A DNA stretch of 64,000 nucleotides from CAVVUF01 sp963751425 (GTDB taxonomy: Bacteria > Chloroflexota > Anaerolineae > Anaerolineales > UBA4823), in NCBI GenBank assembly GCA_963751425.1, contig CAVVUF010000002.1:1364001-1428000 (forward strand), given 5' to 3'. Of the stretch, positions 60,441 through 64,000 are shown piece after piece. The position numbers and the translations under genes are program-made. Each line of letters opens with the position of its first letter. Within the stretch, counting starts at the first letter, position 1. The notes beneath the pieces are model-generated. The model was not told where the DNA came from, did not search any database, and saw nothing but the letters and a program-made list of their open reading frames with translations.

Positions 60441-60701
60441 ATGAAAGAATCCACGGGCGCGAAAACGCCAGTCTCTGCAAGCGTCAGCCTGGGGAACGAG
60501 GTGGGTAAGATTGAAAAACTCCAGATCAACGGAGAGGGTCTAGACCAGATCCGTTTTTCGGTCTGGAGCCAGGGTAAGCTGCTGCCGCGCCCTCTCAGTC
60601 TGACAGAGAAAGAGCTGGTTGTTTTGGTGAAAGCCGCCTTCAAAGAAGGTGTTCTGTCTCAGAACTTTATCGGTGAGCTTCGCTCGGTCACAGAAATTTA
60701 G
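60441..60701 (+). CDS. BMC-operon hypothetical protein
   Basis: An 86-residue soluble protein, last gene of the operon, with a strong GGAGG before ATG 60441. It reads VGKIEKLQINGEGLDQIRFS and VWSQGKLLPRPLSLTEKELV, then a C-terminal helix pair (LVKAAFKEGVLSQNFIGELR). I do not recognise it. Its place suggests an assembly or regulatory role; it carries no BMC domain. It is convergent with the methyltransferase gene 20 bases downstream. Confidence 0.65.
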   Translation: MKESTGAKTPVSASVSLGNEVGKIEKLQINGEGLDQIRFSVWSQGKLLPRPLSLTEKELVVLVKAAFKEGVLSQNFIGELRSVTEI

Positions 60702-60721
60702 GCTTGCAGGTCTCAAGACCC

Positions 60722-61091
60722 CTATAGATAAAGCAATAAAAATCCCCATCCCAAAAAAGCCCATCCAAAGGCGATTAATATCACGCCGCAGTACATCGGG
60801 TGACGCACGAGCCGGTAGGGCCCCGTTTCGATCAGTGTCCCCTCGTCTTTGGGATAAGGGACAGGTGTCAAATTTGATCCCAGCCGGAATTTCGCCGTGG
60901 CGAGCAGAATGACGCCGGCTGACGGGATGACGGTACCCCCACCCAATCCATCCCAGCCAGGTAAAGGGAGGTTTCCAGCTTGGCCATGCCGGGATATTGC
61001 GCGGACCAAAGAACACCAGCGCGATCAAAGCCATATGGGCGACTACATACCACTCGCCGCGCGCCTCTTTCCACCAGGTAGCAAAAGACAT
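60722..61091 (-). CDS. Isoprenylcysteine-methyltransferase-like membrane protein (frameshifted, short)
   Basis: About 123 residues of a small multipass methyltransferase (ICMT/PEMT type). The N-terminal part (WYVVAHMALIALVFFGPRNI) is in one frame; near 60960 it moves to PSAGVILLATAKFRLGSNLT, then TGPYRLVRHPMYCGVILIAF, the conserved SAM-binding RHPxY segment. It stops at 60722, so some 40-50 C-terminal residues usual in the family are missing; in another frame hydrophobic sequence continues, implying a second break. GGAGGAT precedes ATG 61091. Confidence 0.72.
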
Positions 61092-61112
61092 GATCCTATC
61101 CTCCTAAATAAT

Positions 61113-61857
61113 TTATTTGTCAAAATCTTTGCCCAGATGGTAAGCCCGATCCAGATAACCCTGCCTGGTCTCATCATCTGCTACAGGCACGCGATAGAAA
61201 TAAACATGCTCCACTTTTTTGACCCCCGGATAACGCAATCCCCAGTTGTCAATGATCTGAGTCATCGGTTTTTCCAAACCGGCTTTATAGTCTTCTTCGC
61301 TGAAGAGCGTCGTGTTGATGATCAAGGCTTTTTCATGCTGAAGCAGTGGGACCCGTCCTTTCACTTCCCCCTGCCAGCCTTCTGGCGACAGGGCATAAGC
61401 ATCTCCATAGGAGAAGACCCGTTCGAACCAGCCCTTCATAATCGCTGGAAAGTGACACCAGAAGACGGGCGCAATAAACGCCAGTCCCTGGGCATTATTA
61501 ACCTTCTCCCATTGAGTTCTGGCATCTTTAGGTCTGTGGTCGTGGATGAACTTCGCCACCGCTTGGGAATCCTTATCTTTAAGCCAGCGTTTGGCGATGA
61601 ACCGTTGCATCGGTCCCCCGGCAGAGTTCGAGCACATGTTGTTTCAGGTCCATCTGTTCGAGGATTTCCAGCGGCATGTTTTCATGAACATACGACGCAA
61701 AATCCTGTGTGCGAAAGACCGGATCGAATCCGATGGCATACAGATCAACCACTTCACTGGTATGACCAGCCTCCTCAAGTCCTTTGGTGAACTGCTCAAG
61801 AATAGCACGGCAGAAGGACTTGGGATTGGGGTGAGCAAATACTGTCAAAACTTTCAT
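61113..61857 (-). CDS. NAD(P)H-dependent flavodoxin-fold oxidoreductase (one frameshift)
   Basis: About 247 residues of an NQO1/MdaB/KefF-like quinone or flavin reductase. MKVLTVFAHPNPKSFCRAIL is the FMN-phosphate loop; VVDLYAIGFDPVF follows. Near 61610 the frame changes, and the rest (GLAFIAPVFWCHFPAIMKGW, FERVFSYGDAYALSPEGW, then KALIINTTLFSEEDY) is intact to 61113. AGGAGGAT precedes ATG 61857, which overlaps the stop of the upstream membrane gene by four bases. Confidence 0.85.
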
Positions 61858-62387
61858 AAGATAATCCTCCTTCGCAGCCCGTAACCCACGACTGCGCCAA
61901 GAACAACAGCTAATATCAAATGCATCACGAAGGATAAACCGAACCACTGCAGCGTCTGGGGTGCCGTCATCTTCAATAGGATGGGCGTCGTCGCCAGGAT
62001 TGGTTGACTCAGGATCTCCACATACACAACCGCCAGGAATATGCTTTTCTTCAAAGTATTCAATCGAAAACCATCTACCTGAGCCAAAAGTATGCCAAAG
62101 ATTGCGCCTACCACCGGACCGATCAAATAGTGTGCCGCTGCGCCCGTTGCAACACCGCCTGCCATCTCGATGCCCAGCATCGAAAAGAAACGCGCTACGG
62201 TGTCTCCAACGATTGAGAAGCAAGAAAGGGGTGGAAGCCCTGCCGCCGTTAATCCTCCCATGAGGACAAGATCCATGACCATCGTACCAGCCAGGCCTCC
62301 GATCAACCCCCATTCCATCCCTCTGGCGAGAGTTGCTTGTGTATTATGCCGCCTCGTCAGCCAATTTCCTTGAAGCATTGTTTCCAT
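61854..62387 (-). CDS. Membrane protein (YagU-like arrangement)
   Basis: A 177-residue protein with about four hydrophobic segments (GLIGGLAGTMVMDLVLMGGL; HYLIGPVVGAIFGILLAQV; FLAVVYVEILSQPIL; FVMHLILAVVLGAVVGYGLR) and a basic C-terminus. The TMVMD segment in helix 1 resembles YagU-type membrane proteins but I do not assign the family firmly. It overlaps the oxidoreductase start by four bases, so the two genes are coupled. Confidence 0.7.
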   Translation of the reverse strand: METMLQGNWLTRRHNTQATLARGMEWGLIGGLAGTMVMDLVLMGGLTAAGLPPLSCFSIVGDTVARFFSMLGIEMAGGVATGAAAHYLIGPVVGAIFGILLAQVDGFRLNTLKKSIFLAVVYVEILSQPILATTPILLKMTAPQTLQWFGLSFVMHLILAVVLGAVVGYGLRRRIIL

Positions 62388-62421
62388 ATCGATGCCTCCT
62401 TCAACTATTTCATGCCCACTA

Positions 62422-62766
62422 TTAAATAAATTTGACTGCTTTCAGTCCACGTGCCAGCACAATCCCGCCAAGTACGATCAACAAGATCTCAAAGATAGGC
62501 AGCTCGAATGGTAAGTTCAGGGCTGGCTCAACCAATTCCAGAACACCCCCGCTGAGCGCCAGGATGCCCAGCGTGGTTGTAAAGCCGCTGATGGGGATAC
62601 CATTGAAATATCGGATTGCGTTCAAACCGAGCAGGATCAAGCCGGTGCCGACCGCGCCTGTGCCATCTGGCAAGAATTTGAACATCTCTGTGATCCCCCA
62701 CACGAGAAAGAACGCGCCCCATGCGATCGTTTCAAAACCAGGATTTAGCTTACGTGTGTCTTCCAT
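62422..62766 (-). CDS. Small multipass membrane protein
   Basis: A 114-residue protein with four hydrophobic segments (IAWGAFFLVWGITEMF; GTGLILLGLNAIRYF; TTLGILALSGGVLELV; IFEILLIVLGGIVLARGL). The first residues MEDTRKLNPGFETIA match the start of the small Cys protein encoded upstream (MENIRKLNPDLEAIS), in both protein and DNA. GGAGGAT precedes ATG 62766. Function unknown. Confidence 0.7.
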   Translation of the reverse strand: MEDTRKLNPGFETIAWGAFFLVWGITEMFKFLPDGTGAVGTGLILLGLNAIRYFNGIPISGFTTTLGILALSGGVLELVEPALNLPFELPIFEILLIVLGGIVLARGLKAVKFI

Positions 62767-62812
62767 TTATCCTCCGTATATGAGTATTTTTGGGCCAGAA
62801 TTCATCTGATTC

Positions 62813-63044
62813 TCATTTGGCATGGCTTGCTCTGGCAGCCAAGGCACACGCTTTCGCCTGATGGGCTTTCCAACCCGGCCACCAGGTCTTGTGCCAGATG
62901 TGGATCCGTGCGAATATCGATCGCGGACGCTTAATCGCCATGCTGCCGGATAGGGCAATCTGCGCAGCTATGCACTTTTTCAATCAGGAAAGCGCTCCGT
63001 GAAATTGCTTCAAGATCGGGGTTTAACTTACGAATGTTTTCCAT
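62813..63044 (-). pseudogene. Small CxxC protein, frame broken
   Basis: From ATG 63044 (AAGGAG seven to eight bases upstream) a 37-residue frame reads MENIRKLNPDLEAISRSAFL and ends VHSCADCPIRQHGD at TAA 62931. The next frame gives MAIKRPRSIFARIHIWHKTW, then WPGWKAHQAKA to TGA 62813. The tail, with HxWHKTWWPGWK, resembles small CxxC/HxWH proteins I have seen beside radical SAM or redox genes, so I read the two as one protein of about 78 residues split by an indel. The original frame also stays open past the TAA with further cysteines, so the correct reading is unsure. Confidence 0.45.
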
Positions 63045-63077
63045 TTTTGATATCTCCTTATATACTTTTTTTATCAT

Positions 63078-63338
63078 TTATTTTTGATTGACTTCACTCA
63101 AAGAGAGTAAAGTAAGGTTCAGCCTGTATAATTTGTTTAGGACACCCATCAGAGCGGCTTGATCACCGATGTGCCCGAAAAGGATCATTTCTTCAGGTTC
63201 TAATAACTTCACCTCCAGACCTTCCAACCAATCCGACCAGCTGTCATCGAGATGACCTCTGACATGGATCTCGAAGTACCTTCCGTGAGTGCCGGTGGAA
63301 AGTGCGTTCTTATTGTCATAGCCGGTTTTATTTTTCAT
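63078..63338 (-). CDS. Conserved hypothetical protein of Chloroflexota type
   Basis: An 86-residue protein, alpha/beta, with YFEIHVRGHLDDSWSDWLEG near residue 19 and ILFGHIGDQAALMGVLNKLY near residue 50, ending LLSLSEVNQK. Short proteins with this G-x-L-x-x-x-W and DQAALxGxL pattern are common in Anaerolineae next to regulators; their role is unknown. ATG 63338 has GAGGAAAAA upstream at long spacing. It lies just downstream of the LuxR-type regulator on the same strand. Confidence 0.68.
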   Translation of the reverse strand: MKNKTGYDNKNALSTGTHGRYFEIHVRGHLDDSWSDWLEGLEVKLLEPEEMILFGHIGDQAALMGVLNKLYRLNLTLLSLSEVNQK

Positions 63339-63423
63339 GTTTGCTGTTTTTCCTCTTGGTTCTAATATAGCAGTTTCCCCGCGCGGGTTCATCGTCTGAA
63401 GGTTGTATCTGGGGTTGTATTTT

Positions 63424-64000
63424 TTAGACCACCAAAGCTATTGATTTTCCCCAAGGCTTATCCCCTAAAGTGACAAACGAAAAGACCGGCAGTGACCCAA
63501 TGCACTGTCGGTCTTTTAAACAAGCGGCTTGCGGCCATTCACCCGAAGAGTTTAACTCTTTTCCGATGGCAATGGCCTGTGTCCGGCTCTTCACTCCCAG
63601 CTTAGCGTAGATATTGCTGATATGCCGTTTTACGGTTGTGATTGATATGAACAATTTCTCCGAGATTTCCTGGTTGGAATGACCGGCTTCGATGAGCTTG
63701 AGCACTTCCAATTCACGCGTGGTTAACGGCTCAATCAAGATCTGCATGGATGGTTGGGTCATGCCGGAAATTCTGCCTATCTTCGATAACAGCTCGGTCG
63801 CATAACCACTCCTAACCTGGCGTGATTGGACCTGGCAGAGCAATCTCGTCATCACATCCCCTTCATCCAGGAAAATCCGTATGTACCCCTCTGGCTGGGC
63901 TAGCGTGAGGGCTCTTTCCAAGATCGTCAGAGCGCGTTCTGGTTCTTTCTTCCCACAGAAGGTGAGCGCTTGGAGGATCAAGGTTTCAATCACCAATCCC
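63424..64000 (-). CDS. LuxR/MalT-type regulator, C-terminal part; N-terminus outside window
   Basis: The last 190 residues or so of a large STAND/MalT-like activator. A TPR-like end (CGKKEPERALTILERALTLA) is followed by the LuxR HTH: LTTRELEVLKLIEAGHSNQE then ISEKLFISITTVKRHISNIY, with the recognition helix around SITTVKRHI. After KELNS the frame runs on for 40 residues through the terminator hairpin, so the true stop is probably near 63545 and a small indel has extended the frame. The N-terminal ATPase lies to the right of the window. Confidence 0.88.
   Translation of the reverse strand, partial: GLVIETLILQALTFCGKKEPERALTILERALTLAQPEGYIRIFLDEGDVMTRLLCQVQSRQVRSGYATELLSKIGRISGMTQPSMQILIEPLTTRELEVLKLIEAGHSNQEISEKLFISITTVKRHISNIYAKLGVKSRTQAIAIGKELNSSGEWPQAACLKDRQCIGSLPVFSFVTLGDKPWGKSIALVV
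63480..63517 (-). terminator. Intrinsic terminator after LuxR-type gene
   Basis: Stem AAAAGACCG (63480-63488) with CGGTCTTTT (63509-63517), extended inward by a mismatch and five further pairs; the leftward transcript ends in TTTTCGTTT. It falls inside the extended reading frame of the LuxR gene, evidence that the frame's last 40 codons are spurious. Confidence 0.7.

Noticed and set aside
54883..60701. Microcompartment as Pdu, Eut or glycyl-radical type
   Set aside because: No diol dehydratase, ethanolamine lyase or glycyl radical enzyme; DeoC and RpiB define a different type.
60897..61790. 297-codon plus-strand frame
   Set aside because: Antisense across two recognisable genes (ICMT-like and flavodoxin-fold reductase).
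1..64000. tRNA, rRNA, transposase or integrase genes
   Set aside because: No TPsiC-like arm with matching acceptor stem, no rRNA-like stretch and no recognisable recombinase or transposase motif noticed on either strand.

Overview
The window most likely comes from a Chloroflexota genome of the Anaerolineae type. This is inferred from gene content: an AfsR-like BTAD/NB-ARC/TPR regulator, a LuxR/MalT-type regulator, a CAP protein with LysM domains and a Thr/Pro-rich linker, two methyltransferase-like URO-D family proteins, many small membrane DUF proteins and a DeoC-type microcompartment. I saw no rRNA, tRNA, CRISPR array, transposase or integrase. Both ends cut through genes: a phosphotransferase on the left and a LuxR regulator on the right.

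Layout. 0-8 kb: phosphotransferase, alpha/beta hydrolase, GNAT, then a TetR repressor divergent from a SnoaL-like gene across a very readable promoter/operator region; an AbiEii-like nucleotidyltransferase; an ABC-2 exporter with a small membrane protein and a RidA; a VapBC-type pair. 8-17.6 kb: a lipase, a membrane sulfatase-like protein, an aldo/keto reductase, and a 3.7 kb secreted alkaline phosphatase/5'-nucleotidase fusion broken by several frameshifts. 17.8-29 kb: an MBOAT/SGNH acyl-transfer pair, a metallo-beta-lactamase-fold hydrolase, an FGH-type MFS transporter, a URO-D family protein and a GH65 disaccharide phosphorylase, then an HEPN/MNT pair whose HEPN half is frameshifted. 29-41 kb: the AfsR-like regulator, CAP/LysM protein, a MoaD-like/BNR pair, a radical SAM protein and assorted enzymes. 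41-51.5 kb: an envelope/stress-type cluster (truncated pentameric channel, coiled-coil protein, DUF4203, DUF2252, DUF1269, HdeD-DUF4332, YbaY lipoprotein) with duplicated small reading frames and duplicated upstream DNA. 51.7-53.6 kb: a heavily broken Orn/Lys/Arg decarboxylase.

54.8-60.7 kb holds the main system: a bacterial microcompartment operon of the sugar-phosphate-utilising kind. One strong sigma70-like promoter precedes an RpiB-like isomerase, DeoC aldolase, a CoA-acylating aldehyde dehydrogenase, one BMC-H, one EutL-like BMC-T, three EutN/CcmL vertex proteins and two accessory proteins. The inferred chemistry is pentose phosphate handling, cleavage of deoxyribose 5-phosphate to glyceraldehyde 3-phosphate plus acetaldehyde, and oxidation of acetaldehyde to acetyl-CoA inside the shell. 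RpiB and DeoC have N-terminal, and the dehydrogenase C-terminal, encapsulation-like helices. The DeoC extension also carries a four-cysteine cluster, and the RpiB has Asp where E. coli RpiB has its catalytic Cys.

Sequence quality matters here. About sixteen loci contain frame changes with recognisable coding sequence on both sides. These may be consensus errors or recent decay; I cannot separate the two from sequence alone, so broken genes are given with full extents and the approximate positions of the breaks.
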